A stretch of 64,000 bases of DNA from Plantactinospora mayteni. GTDB lineage: Bacteria; Actinomycetota; Actinomycetes; Mycobacteriales; Micromonosporaceae. Location: positions 105,147 through 169,146 of the forward strand of contig NZ_BONX01000049.1 of NCBI RefSeq assembly GCF_016862935.1, written 5' to 3'. How positions within the stretch are numbered: the first letter of the stretch is position 1; each line of letters opens with the position of its first letter. This document shows, one piece after another, positions 37,838 to 46,203 of the stretch. The notes beneath the pieces were generated by a model. The model was given only the letters and a program-made list of their open reading frames with translations. It was not told the DNA's origin and ran no database searches. A program made the translations under genes and the position numbers.

Positions 37838-39408
37838 TCCTCCAGGATTCCGGCCAGCGCGGCCACGAACAGGTCGGTGGTGGCAGTGTCCCGTACCGCG
37901 AGGCGCAGCCAGTCGGGGCCCAGCCCCGGGAAGGTGTCGCCACGGCGTACCGCGAAACCCCGGTCGCGCAGGGCCAGCCGTACCCGGGCCGCCCCGGGCA
38001 GGTGTACCAGGACGAACGCGCTGGCCGGGGTACCCGCGACGCGTACCCGGGGCAGCTCGCCCAGCCGCCGGACCAGGTATGCCCGCTCGACGGCGATCCG
38101 GGCGGCGATCCGGCGCTCCGCCTCGACCGCACCGGGCGTGGCGCAGGCCGCCGCCGCGGCGAGCGCGGGAGTCGAGACCGCCCAGAGCGGTTGTACCGCC
38201 GCCAGCCGCTCGACCAACTCGGCGGGAGCGAGCAGGTAGCCGATGCGGAGCCCGGCCAGTCCCCAGGTCTTGGTGAGGCTCCGCACGACGACCAGCCCCG
38301 GCAGGTCGCGCCGGGCCGCCAGGGACTCGGGTTCACCGATCCCCCCGACCGCTCCCCCGTTGCCGATCCCGACAGAGCCGGCCCCGGTGGACAACGTCCC
38401 GGCAGATCCTGTCGCGGCAGATCCGGTCCCGGCAGACCTGCCGTCGCCGGACCCGATCTCGGTGGACCCGATCTCGGTGGAGCCGGTGTCGCCCGACCCG
38501 GTGTCAGCGGAGCCGGTCTCGGCGGTGATGGTGGAGTCGGCGAATGCCTCGTCGACGACCAGTACCCGGCCGGGACGGGCCAGGCTGGCCAGTACGTCGG
38601 CCGGGTGGAGTACCGAGGTGGGGTTGGTCGGGTTGCCCACGAAGACCAGATCGGCGTCGGCCGGTACCCGATCGGGGTCCAGCCGGAAGCCGGTCTCCGC
38701 CGGCAGCAGCACCCGCTCGACCCGGTGCCCGGCCGCTCGCAGCGCCGCCTCCGGCTCGGTGAACTGGGGATGCACGACGACCGGCCGGCGCGCTCCCCGG
38801 AGGGCCTGGGCGAGCAGCACGAACCCTTCCGCCGCCCCGGCGGTGAGCAGTACCTCGTCGGCCGGTCGGCGGTGTCGGGCGGCGACGGCGGCCCGGGCCG
38901 GGGCCGGATCGGGATAGCCGGTCAGCGTCTCCAGCGAGGCGAGAATCGGCTCCCGCAACCAGGGCGGCATCGGGTGCCGCTGCACGTTGACCGCGAGATC
39001 CACCAGCCCGGGAGCCAGCTCGACGTCACCGTGGTGACCGAGATCGGGGCCGTCCTCGCCGTGCAACCCGTGCTGCCCGTGCTGGCCACGCTGATCGGGT
39101 CCGTGCTGGTCGAGAGGGCCGGGCCGATGCTGGCCGTGCTGGTCGGGTCCGTGCTGATCGGGTCCGTGCTGATCGGGTCCGTGCTGATCGGGTCCGTGCT
39201 GATCGGGTCCGTGCTGGTCGAGGTCGGGCCGGTGGGGGCCGAGGTCGGGCCCGACGGAGGGCGGTGCGGGTGCGGGCCGGTGCATGGGCATGATCCTGCC
39301 GGTCGGCCGGCCGCGACGGCCAGCGGGCTTTCCGGAGCGGATCGGGAGCGGTCGAACCGATCGGTCGGGGGACTCGCACATCCGCGAATTTTTATCATGT
39401 TTTACCAA
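37834..39408 (-). CDS. cobC: CobC-like PLP-dependent aminotransferase/decarboxylase with low-complexity inserts
   Basis: A class I/II PLP enzyme of the actinobacterial CobC type, thought to act in cobalamin assembly (L-threonine-phosphate decarboxylase-like). The conserved core begins near residue 123 (LGHHGDVELAPGLVDLAV) and includes VFVGNPTNPTSV, VVDEAFADS and the PLP lysine in VVVRSLTKTWGLAG. Two oddities stand out: residues 56-115 are DQHGP pentapeptide repeats, and residues 293-359 are a TGS-rich insert between the PLP Asp strand and the Lys strand. The frame opens with ATG at 39408; ATG at 39291 (preceded by GGCAGG) is an alternative start, so the N-terminus is uncertain. It leads the cobC-cobT-cysG operon. 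Confidence 0.85.
   Translation of the reverse strand: MVKHDKNSRMCESPDRSVRPLPIRSGKPAGRRGRPTGRIMPMHRPAPAPPSVGPDLGPHRPDLDQHGPDQHGPDQHGPDQHGPDQHGPDQHGQHRPGPLDQHGPDQRGQHGQHGLHGEDGPDLGHHGDVELAPGLVDLAVNVQRHPMPPWLREPILASLETLTGYPDPAPARAAVAARHRRPADEVLLTAGAAEGFVLLAQALRGARRPVVVHPQFTEPEAALRAAGHRVERVLLPAETGFRLDPDRVPADADLVFVGNPTNPTSVLHPADVLASLARPGRVLVVDEAFADSTITAETGSADTGSGDTGSTEIGSTEIGSGDGRSAGTGSAATGSAGTLSTGAGSVGIGNGGAVGGIGEPESLAARRDLPGLVVVRSLTKTWGLAGLRIGYLLAPAELVERLAAVQPLWAVSTPALAAAAACATPGAVEAERRIAARIAVERAYLVRRLGELPRVRVAGTPASAFVLVHLPGAARVRLALRDRGFAVRRGDTFPGLGPDWLRLAVRDTATTDLFVAALAGILEE
38440..38535. repeat. 15-bp-period repeats in the cobC insert
   Basis: On the + strand GACCCGATCTCGGTG occurs twice in tandem near 38452-38481, followed by degenerate copies (GAGCCGGTGTCG, GACCCGGTGTCA, GAGCCGGTCTCG). 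They encode the TGSTEIGS-type insert of the CobC protein. Confidence 0.75.
39125..39228. repeat. 15-bp tandem repeat encoding DQHGP units of cobC
   Basis: Tandem near-identical copies of GTGCTGATCGGGTCC (reading + strand) run through this stretch, with flanking copies GTGCTGGTCGGGTCC and GTGCTGGTCGAG. On the minus strand each encodes DQHGP. The unit length of 15 bp keeps the frame. Confidence 0.88.
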
Positions 39409-39429
39409 GATTTATCCTAGCTTGGAAAC

Positions 39430-41595
39430 GTGACCAACCCCACCACCCCTCCTGCCCCTGGTCGGCTCGTACCCCTGCTCCGTGCCGGACTCATCGCCGG
39501 TGTGGTCGTCGCGGCGGCGCTGTTCCCGTTCGTCGCGGTCGGCGGACTAGCTGCCAAGGTCGGCGCCGACATGGTCAAGAAGACCCCGGCCGATCTGCTC
39601 GCCTCGGTGCCCGCGCAGACCAGCTACGTCTACGCCGCCGACGGGACGACCCTGATCACCACCTTCTACGAGGAGCACCGGCGGTACGTGCCGATCTCGC
39701 AGATGTCGCCGTACATCCAGCAGGCGATCGTGGCGTCGGAGGACTCCCGGTTCTACGAGCACAACGGGGTCGACCCCAAGGGTGTGCTCCGGGCCTTCGT
39801 CGCCAACCAGCAGGCCGGCGGAGTGTCCCAGGGCGCCTCCACGCTGACCATGCAGTACGTCCGGATGGCCCTGCGGGACAGCGCGAAGACCCCGATAGAG
39901 GCCCGGCAGGCCACCGAGCAGACGCCGCTGCGCAAGCTCCGCGAGATGCGACTCGCCCTCGACCTGGAGAAGGAGACGACGAAGTCGCACATCCTGGAGC
40001 GCTATCTCAACTCGGCCTACTTCGGCCACCGGGCGTACGGCATCTACTCGGCGTCGGAGATCTTCTTCTCGAAGCTGCCGAAGGACCTCACCCCGGTCGA
40101 GGCGGCCACCCTGGCCGGGCTGGTGAAGGCGCCGACCGAGTACGACCCGGCCAGCTCGGACCGGAAGGCCGCCACCGACCGGCGCAACTACGTACTCGAC
40201 CGGATGCAGGCGATGGGCTACCTGTCGCCGCAGGCTGCGACGGCGGCGAAGTCCGAGCCGATCGAGCTCCGCCTCAGCAGCCCGCCGAACGACTGCATGT
40301 CGGTGCCGAAGGAGCACAACAGTTGGGGTTTCTTCTGCGACTACCTGAAAGCCTGGTGGGCCGCACAGCCGGCGTTCGGCAGCAACTCCCTGGAGCGCCT
40401 CGACCGGCTGCGCCGGGGCGGCTACACCATCGTCACCAGCCTGGACCCGAAGATCCAGGAGGTCGCCGACGAGCAGGTGCAGGCCGGGGTATCGAACGGC
40501 AGCCCGTACGGAAACGGCCTGGTCGCGGTCGAGCCCGGCACCGGGTACGTCAAGTCGATGGCGGTGAACCGGTCCTATTCGCTGGACCAGAGCGTGAACG
40601 GCCCACACTCCGACCCGGACAAGCGCAGCCGGATGAAGGGCAACTACCCGAACACCGTGGTCCCGCTGCTCGGCGGTGGAGACCTCCCCGGCTACCAGGC
40701 CGGATCGACGTTCAAGATGTTCACCATGCTCGCCGCGCTGGACGCCGGGCTTCCGCTCAGCACGGACTTCAACTCACCGCACAAGTTCGTCTCGATCTAC
40801 CCGGACGGCAGCGGTGGCCCGACGGACTGCGGCGGGTACTGGTGCCCGTCGAACGCCAGCGGCGCGATGACCGGCAACCAGACCATGTGGTCCGGCTTCG
40901 GCAAGTCGGTCAACACGTACTTCGTCTGGCTGGAACAGAAGGTGGGCGCCGAGAACGTGGTCCGGCTGGCCGAACGGTTGGGCCTACAGTGGCGTACCGA
41001 CATCGACAAGCGGCAGGCGTCGCCGAGCCAGGCGAACAAGTGGGGTTCGTTCACCCTCGGGGTCTCCGACGTCACCCCGCTGGAGATGGCCAACGCGTAT
41101 GCCACGGTCGCCGCCGAGGGACGGTTCTGTGAGGCGCTGCCGGTCACCTCGATCGTCGGGCCGGACGGCATGCCGGCGACGCACCGGACCGGTTCCGGGA
41201 TGGATCTGGAGATCGCGCTCCCCCGGTGCAGCCAGGAGGTCAGCGCCGACGCGGCCCGGGCCGCCACCGACGCCGCCCGGTGCCCCACCGGGGACACCCC
41301 GGCCCGGGGCTCCTGCGGCGGCTGGTCCACCGCCGACCGGGTCCGGGGCATCGTCGGTCGGCCGGTAGCCGGCAAGACCGGTACCACCGACAGCGACCGG
41401 GCCGCCTGGTTCGTGGGCTACACCCCCGAACTGGCCGCCGCGAGCTTCCTCTCCGACCCGGACAGCCCGATGAACCCGGTCGGCTCGGGCCCGGCCAACA
41501 TTCCGATCGACGCGGTCGCCGGCTTCCTGAAGAACGCGCTGAAGGACCAGCCGGTGCGCCAGTTCAACCCGCCCTCGGCCGAGATGACGGGTTGA
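39430..41595 (+). CDS. Class A penicillin-binding protein (transglycosylase/transpeptidase)
   Basis: A 721-residue membrane-anchored peptidoglycan synthase. A short cytoplasmic start leads to one helix (residues 18-45). The GT51 domain has VASEDSRFYEHNGVDPKG, GASTLTMQYVRM and NSAYFGHRAYGI. The transpeptidase domain has the active Ser in STFKMF (near residue 426), SVNTYF as the SxN motif and AGKTGTT as the KTG motif. Two Cys-rich stretches (TDCGGYWCPS, and RCPTGDTPARGSCGG) may form disulfides outside the cell. GTG at 39430; only about 20 nt separate it from the divergent cobC frame, so the promoters overlap coding or leader sequence. Confidence 0.94.
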   Translation: MTNPTTPPAPGRLVPLLRAGLIAGVVVAAALFPFVAVGGLAAKVGADMVKKTPADLLASVPAQTSYVYAADGTTLITTFYEEHRRYVPISQMSPYIQQAIVASEDSRFYEHNGVDPKGVLRAFVANQQAGGVSQGASTLTMQYVRMALRDSAKTPIEARQATEQTPLRKLREMRLALDLEKETTKSHILERYLNSAYFGHRAYGIYSASEIFFSKLPKDLTPVEAATLAGLVKAPTEYDPASSDRKAATDRRNYVLDRMQAMGYLSPQAATAAKSEPIELRLSSPPNDCMSVPKEHNSWGFFCDYLKAWWAAQPAFGSNSLERLDRLRRGGYTIVTSLDPKIQEVADEQVQAGVSNGSPYGNGLVAVEPGTGYVKSMAVNRSYSLDQSVNGPHSDPDKRSRMKGNYPNTVVPLLGGGDLPGYQAGSTFKMFTMLAALDAGLPLSTDFNSPHKFVSIYPDGSGGPTDCGGYWCPSNASGAMTGNQTMWSGFGKSVNTYFVWLEQKVGAENVVRLAERLGLQWRTDIDKRQASPSQANKWGSFTLGVSDVTPLEMANAYATVAAEGRFCEALPVTSIVGPDGMPATHRTGSGMDLEIALPRCSQEVSADAARAATDAARCPTGDTPARGSCGGWSTADRVRGIVGRPVAGKTGTTDSDRAAWFVGYTPELAAASFLSDPDSPMNPVGSGPANIPIDAVAGFLKNALKDQPVRQFNPPSAEMTG

Positions 41596-41690
41596 CCGGG
41601 CACGGCCGAGACGAGCCGGCTGACCGGGCACGGCTGGGATGACGGGCTGACCGGGCACGGCGGACATGACCCGGTTGACCGGGCACGGCC
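41593..41690. repeat. Four copies of TGACCGGGCACGG after the PBP gene
   Basis: TGACCGGGCACGG appears four times between 41593 and 41686, spaced roughly 25-35 nt, with the first copy containing the PBP stop codon. Alternating spacers begin CC, CT, CG and CC. Confidence 0.85.
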
Positions 41691-41698
41691 GCACCGGG

Positions 41699-42280
41699 TC
41701 AGTGGCCGGGTGAGTGCAGGTCGGCGGCGACCAGCGACCAGACCTCCAGGTCGACCCGGCCGCTGTGCACGTACCCGGCGTTGCGCAGCAGCCCCTCGTA
41801 GGTGAACCCGGCCTTCTCGGCGACCCGTCGAGACGCGGTGTTGCCGGGTGCCACCCGCAGTTCGAGACGTTGGAAACCGTGCTCCAGGATCAACGCGACG
41901 GCTATCGCGTCGACCGCCTCCGCCGCCATGCCGAACCCGCGCGCCTCCGGCGCGATCGCGTACGACACCTCGGTGACCCGGCCTCCCCAGTCGGTACGCT
42001 TGGTCCACAGGCAGCCCACCAGCCGCTCGTCCTCGCGCCGGATCACGCCGTAGTGGTCGCCGTTGCCGCTGTCCCGCCGTTCCTGGGCCATCTCGGTGCA
42101 CCAGGCGTCGGCGTCGATCTGCCCGAGTTCGCGCTGGAACGGCAGCCAGCGCTGGGTCTGCTTGTCGGCGAAGATCGCCGAGACCGCGTTCGCGTCCGAC
42201 CCCCGCAGCGGTCGTACGTGCACCCGTGGCGTCGACACGGTCAAGGTCGGAAAGCGGCGCACCGCCACCTCTCCGCTCAT
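41699..42280 (-). CDS. GNAT acetyltransferase (RimJ/RimL type)
   Basis: A 193-residue GNAT enzyme. It has VHVRPLRGSDANAV at the start, the acetyl-CoA motif VSYAIAPEARGFGMAAEAV, and the C-terminal LRVAPGNTASRRVAEKAGFT, typical of RimJ/RimL-like N-acetyltransferases acting on N-terminal amino groups or small amines. Substrate unknown. It converges with the PBP gene across the TGACCGGGCACGG repeats. Confidence 0.9.
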   Translation of the reverse strand: MSGEVAVRRFPTLTVSTPRVHVRPLRGSDANAVSAIFADKQTQRWLPFQRELGQIDADAWCTEMAQERRDSGNGDHYGVIRREDERLVGCLWTKRTDWGGRVTEVSYAIAPEARGFGMAAEAVDAIAVALILEHGFQRLELRVAPGNTASRRVAEKAGFTYEGLLRNAGYVHSGRVDLEVWSLVAADLHSPGH

Positions 42281-42647
42281 TCTGCCGGCTCACCCCACTC
42301 GCCGCTGTTCATGCCCACCAAGCCCGCCGTCCTGCCCAAAACACCGGCTTTAGCTGCCGATCCGACGCCACCCAAAACACCCGCTCACGTTGGCCGATGC
42401 CGACCCCGCCCCGCAGGTCGGCTCGCGGCCGGGCCGGGCCGCTCGCCACCGAGCGGGAGCCTGCCCTGGTCGATCCGTACACCCATCCCGACTGCCATGC
42501 ACACCGCGCGCCTCGTGCGCTCCACACGGGCACCGGCTCGGGGCCACGGACACGCCGGCCGCGCACGCCGCGCGCCTCGGACGCTCCACACCGGCATCGG
42601 CCCCGGGGCGGCCACGGACACGCCGGCCGCTCGGGTCGCCGACCGGA
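42281..42647. other. Intergenic region with imperfect duplicated block
   Basis: No gene supported, though several frames stay open because of GC bias. An imperfect duplication is visible: CGCGCCTCG, GCTCCACAC, GGCATCGG/GGCACCGG, then CACGGACACGCCGGCCGC, occurring around 42508-42562 and again around 42568-42632. Confidence 0.55.
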
Positions 42648-44924
42648 TCACGCCACCGGTCCACCCGCCGGACTGCTCGGCACGGCGCCGGCCACCGGCT
42701 CGGACCCAGCCGCCTCGCCCGGTCCGGCGACCTCCGCCGCCGGCTCGATATCCGTCCGGCCCGCCCCGGGCGCCACACCCGAGCCGTCACCGGCCCTGAC
42801 CGGCACCGGTCGGTCGGTGGCGCCTCCCGGCACCGGTTGCTCGTCGCCGGGTACCGGCCTCGGACGGGGCGCGGCCACCGATCCCGGAGCCTCGGCCGCG
42901 CCGCCCGACATCGGCCCGGTCTGCGGTCGCGGTCCCGTCCCGGGCATGCCGGTGGCCGACCTCGGCGCGCCGGACGGCGCGGTGCCGGTCGCTCTCTGGG
43001 CTGGACCGCCGGCCGGGGCAGGACCGCCAGCCGGGGCAGGACCGCCAGCCGGGGCAGGACCGCCAGCCGGGGCAGGACCGCCAGCCGGGCCAGGACCGCC
43101 AGCCGGGGCAGGACCGACCGGAGCAGGGCGTGCCGGAGCACGGCCACCGGAAGGTGCAGGGCCGGCCGGGCCGGGACCTGCGGACGGCGCGGTGCCCCTG
43201 GAGGCGCTGCCGGGAGTTGACTGCCGGGGCGCGACCGCATCCGGACCGGCCGGACCTGTGGGTCGGACGGCGGCGGACGGCGAGACCGGGGCGGACGGCG
43301 AGACCGGAGCGGACGGACCGGCCGGTGCCGGAGGTGACACCGGAGCAGTCGGCGTGCCCTGGCCCAGCAGGGAGACCTGACTCGACGGGGAGACCGGGGC
43401 CGACGACCCGACCAGCCCCGGTGACACCGGTGCGGCCGGACCGGCCAGGCCGGCCGGCGAGACCGGCGCGGCGGGACCGGCGGGACCCGCCGACGGCACC
43501 GGACCGGCCGACGCAACCGGGACAGCCGGCGGTACGGCAGCCGGGGCGGGCGTACCGGCCGACGCGGCGGCGGCGACCAGGCGGCTGGCGATCACCGGGC
43601 TGCTCGCCCAGTGCAGGGTCAACTGGGAGGCGTGCACCCGGCGCCAGACGAACCCCTCCGGCGGGCCACCACCCCAGCTCCATGCCGGGGTCTGCCCGGC
43701 CCGTGGGGTCAGTACCCCGCGATGCTGCTTGTAGCCGATCACCCGGGCACCGATCCGGGCCACCGGGGTGTCCGCGCGCGCCGTCGCCTCGCGGTAACCG
43801 ACCACGGTCCGGTCCAGGCTCGCCCCCGCCGCGTCCAGCACCCCGCACATCGGGCGCCCGTCGAACTCCCGGGCCAGCCAGAGCAGCCCGGCTCCTTCGG
43901 CGATCACCGGTCGACCGGTACGGGCCAGTTCGGCGACGGCGATGCAGAGCCGGCGGTTGGCGGACAGCTCCTCGGCGTACGTCTCGGGCAGCGCACCGCC
44001 GATCACCAGCGCACCGGCGTCCGCCGGCAGTACCTCGTCGCGGAGCGGATCGAAGGTGACCACCTCGGCACCGGCCGCCGCCAGCAGTTCGGCGGTCTCG
44101 GCGTACGAGTACGACAGGGTCGGCCCGCCGGCCAGCGCCACCACCGTACGGGTGGCCGGCGCCTCGCCGACCGGCCCCAACTCGGCGAGCGCCTCCGCGG
44201 CCGACCAGGCGGTCACCGGCACCCGGGGTGCCGAGCGGGCCAGCGCCAGCAGCCGGTCGAGGTCGACGGCTCCGGTGATCGCCTCGCCGAGCCGGCGCAC
44301 CCCCCGGTACGCCTCCACGCCGCGCTGCATCACCGGCACCACACCGTGCTGTCGGGACGGCAGGACGGCGGGGAGGTCCCGTCGGCGCAGCGCACCGAAG
44401 ACCGGTACGCCGATGTCGTCCAGCGCGTCGCGGAGCAGTTGCTCGTGCCGGTCCGAGGCGACCCGGTTCAGGATCACGCCACCGAGCCAGAGCATCTCGT
44501 CGTACGCCCGGAAGCCGTGCGCCAGCGCGGCGACCGACTGGCCCATCGAGCCCACGTCGACGACCAGCACCACCGGGGCCCGCAACGCGGTGGCGATCGC
44601 GGCGGTCGAGTCGACCTCCGGCCGGCCGGCCAGGCTGTCGAAGAGTCCCATCGTGCCCTCCACCACCGCGATCTCGGCGTCGGCGGAGCCGTGCGCGAAG
44701 AGCGGGGCGATCCGCTGCGAGCCGACCAGCCGGGGGTCGAGGTTGCGGCCGGGCCGCCCGGCGGCGAGTCCGAGATAGGCGGCGTCGGTGTGGTCGGGGC
44801 CGACCTTGAACCCGGCGGCGTCCAGCCCTCGCGCGGCGAGCGCGGCGAGCAGGCCGACCGCGATCGCGGTCTTGCCGTGTCCGGACGACGGTGCGCTCAC
44901 CACTACGCGCGGCGCGGCGATCAT
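42648..44924 (-). CDS. cobB: Cobyrinate a,c-diamide synthase-like protein with altered amidotransferase site and long repeat tail
   Basis: A 758-residue protein. Residues 1-455 follow CobB/CbiA: the P-loop APSSGHGKTAIAVG, the dethiobiotin synthase-like domain, and a C-terminal class I amidotransferase domain (LVIGGALPETYAEELSANRR, then RPMCGVLDA and HASQLTLHW). At the expected nucleophile, where the family reads AECAG or AECGG, this protein reads AEGAG (codons GAA GGA GCC near 43895-43885), so the catalytic Cys appears to be missing. Residues 456-758 are an Ala/Pro/Gly/Ser tail with PAGGPA and APVSP repeats not found in the family. It normally amidates cobyrinate using glutamine; this copy may depend on ammonia or have lost activity. 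Confidence 0.85.
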   Translation of the reverse strand: MIAAPRVVVSAPSSGHGKTAIAVGLLAALAARGLDAAGFKVGPDHTDAAYLGLAAGRPGRNLDPRLVGSQRIAPLFAHGSADAEIAVVEGTMGLFDSLAGRPEVDSTAAIATALRAPVVLVVDVGSMGQSVAALAHGFRAYDEMLWLGGVILNRVASDRHEQLLRDALDDIGVPVFGALRRRDLPAVLPSRQHGVVPVMQRGVEAYRGVRRLGEAITGAVDLDRLLALARSAPRVPVTAWSAAEALAELGPVGEAPATRTVVALAGGPTLSYSYAETAELLAAAGAEVVTFDPLRDEVLPADAGALVIGGALPETYAEELSANRRLCIAVAELARTGRPVIAEGAGLLWLAREFDGRPMCGVLDAAGASLDRTVVGYREATARADTPVARIGARVIGYKQHRGVLTPRAGQTPAWSWGGGPPEGFVWRRVHASQLTLHWASSPVIASRLVAAAASAGTPAPAAVPPAVPVASAGPVPSAGPAGPAAPVSPAGLAGPAAPVSPGLVGSSAPVSPSSQVSLLGQGTPTAPVSPPAPAGPSAPVSPSAPVSPSAAVRPTGPAGPDAVAPRQSTPGSASRGTAPSAGPGPAGPAPSGGRAPARPAPVGPAPAGGPGPAGGPAPAGGPAPAGGPAPAGGPAPAGGPAQRATGTAPSGAPRSATGMPGTGPRPQTGPMSGGAAEAPGSVAAPRPRPVPGDEQPVPGGATDRPVPVRAGDGSGVAPGAGRTDIEPAAEVAGPGEAAGSEPVAGAVPSSPAGGPVA
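43009..43120. repeat. 18-bp tandem repeat in the cobB tail
   Basis: About six copies of CCAGCCGGGGCAGGACCG (+ strand) occur in tandem, the first reading CCGGCCGGGGCAGGACCG and one carrying a single change (GGGCCAGGACCG). On the minus strand they encode the PAGGPA repeats. Confidence 0.9.
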
Positions 44925-45124
44925 GGTCGGCTCCTCGGGGCGCGGTCACCGGCCCGGGGCGGGCGGTGCGGAGGATGGTACGGACGGTGGTGGTGCGAGG
45001 GACGGCCCGGCCCGACCCGTCGATCGAACCGACGCGCGTGAGGATACCCGGCACCGCGCGCCGTGCCGGTCCGCCGAGCCGGCCACCTGGCAAACCGGCG
45101 GAACCGCCCGGGTAGCCTCATGCT

Positions 45125-45958
45125 GTGTACCGGTTCCTGCTCACGCCCCGCTGGCTGGGCATCCTCGCGCTGACCCTGGCCGCGGCCACCGTGATGGTGC
45201 TGCTCGGCAACTGGCAGTTGAGTCGCTACCAGGAGCGGGCCGCGATCAACGAGCGGATCGACGAGACGGCGAAGCTCGCGCCGGTGCCGGTCGACCAGGT
45301 GCTGCCCCGACCGGGTGGCGCGGCCGGCACGACCGGGCAGGCGCCGCCGGCCGGCGCGGCCTGGACCCGGGTCACCGTGACCGGGCGGTACGACAGCACG
45401 AACGTGATCCTGATCCGCAGCCGTACCGTGGAGAGCAAGGTCGGCTTCGAGGTGCTCACCCCGCTGCGGCTGGCCGACGGCAGCGCCGTACTGGTGGACC
45501 GGGGCTGGATCCCACCGGCCGTCGGCGGCAGCGCGCTCGCCCGGCCCGAGGTCCCCGCCGCCCCGTCCGGTGAGGTGACCGTGGTGGGCCGGGTGCACCT
45601 GTCGGAGAGCAAGCCGGACGCCGTGGCCCGGCGGGACGGCCGGATCGAGACCCGCCGGATCGCCGTGCCGACGCTGGCCCGGGAGTTGCCCTATCCGCTC
45701 TACTCCGCATACCTGCTGCTGGACGAGCAGACTCCGGCCGCCGATCCGGCCTTCTCGGCGATACCGATCCGCCACGAGAACGACTGGCAGAACGGCGGTT
45801 ACGTCGTCCAGTGGTGGCTGTTCGCGGTGCTGGCCCTGGTCGGCTTCGGCTGGGCGGCCCGCCGGGAGGCGCGTGGCGACCTGAGGGACGGCGACGACAA
45901 CCGGGACCGGGCCGGACCGGACCGGCTGGACCAGCCGGCCGCCGCCCCGAGCCCCTGA
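45125..45958 (+). CDS. SURF1 family protein
   Basis: A 277-residue membrane protein that assists assembly of cytochrome c oxidase. One helix lies at residues 9-31, followed by the SURF1 motif LGNWQLSRYQERAAIN, a large extracytoplasmic domain (VLVDRGWIPP, VTVVGRVHLSESKP) and the closing HENDWQNGGYVVQWWLFAVL helix. The hydrophilic C-terminal tail is about 35 residues. GTG at 45125. It is divergent from cobB by 200 nt, a stretch with no visible gene. It fits with the CtaJ-like gene of this window in aa3 oxidase biogenesis. Confidence 0.92.
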   Translation: MYRFLLTPRWLGILALTLAAATVMVLLGNWQLSRYQERAAINERIDETAKLAPVPVDQVLPRPGGAAGTTGQAPPAGAAWTRVTVTGRYDSTNVILIRSRTVESKVGFEVLTPLRLADGSAVLVDRGWIPPAVGGSALARPEVPAAPSGEVTVVGRVHLSESKPDAVARRDGRIETRRIAVPTLARELPYPLYSAYLLLDEQTPAADPAFSAIPIRHENDWQNGGYVVQWWLFAVLALVGFGWAARREARGDLRDGDDNRDRAGPDRLDQPAAAPSP

Positions 45959-46106
45959 GCCGACCAGCGCCCCCTTCACCCGCATACCCGTCCGACCGAC
46001 CATCGGCGGTCAGCCGTCGACCGTCGACGGTGGTACCGGACGCACCTCGGCGTGTCAGGCGTCACGGTTCGGGTTAAGGTCTGCGGAGCGGGCCGGTGTG
46101 GCACTG

Positions 46107-46114
46107 GGGAGGAG
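46107..46114 (+). promoter_or_regulatory. Strong ribosome binding site of a micro-ORF
   Basis: GGGAGGAG lies 5 nt before the ATG at 46120 and is among the best Shine-Dalgarno matches in the window. It supports translation of the micro-ORF rather than direct initiation at the following gene, whose own site is the weaker GGAG 9 nt before 46200. Confidence 0.6.
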
Positions 46115-46119
46115 CCGGC

Positions 46120-46203
46120 ATGAGCAAGCGAAGCGAGCGAATCAGCCAGTTCAGGGCGGGTGTGCCTCAGGACGGCACGGAGCGCAGCGGAGTGCCGGCA
46201 TGA
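46120..46203 (+). CDS. Upstream micro-ORF (27 aa) coupled to the next gene
   Basis: ATG at 46120 with a strong GGGAGGAG site opens 27 codons beginning MSKRSERISQ and ending SGVPA. Its TGA overlaps the ATG of the downstream membrane protein gene (ATGA). The peptide is Arg/Ser-rich at its start and resembles the micro-ORF at 10069 (MTERSD). I infer a leader or coupling peptide; no attenuation hairpin was identified. Confidence 0.55.
   Translation: MSKRSERISQFRAGVPQDGTERSGVPA

Noticed and set aside
42281..42647. Possible small genes between the GNAT and cobB genes
   Set aside because: Open frames are only due to GC bias and an imperfect duplication; no start with ribosome site or protein family seen.
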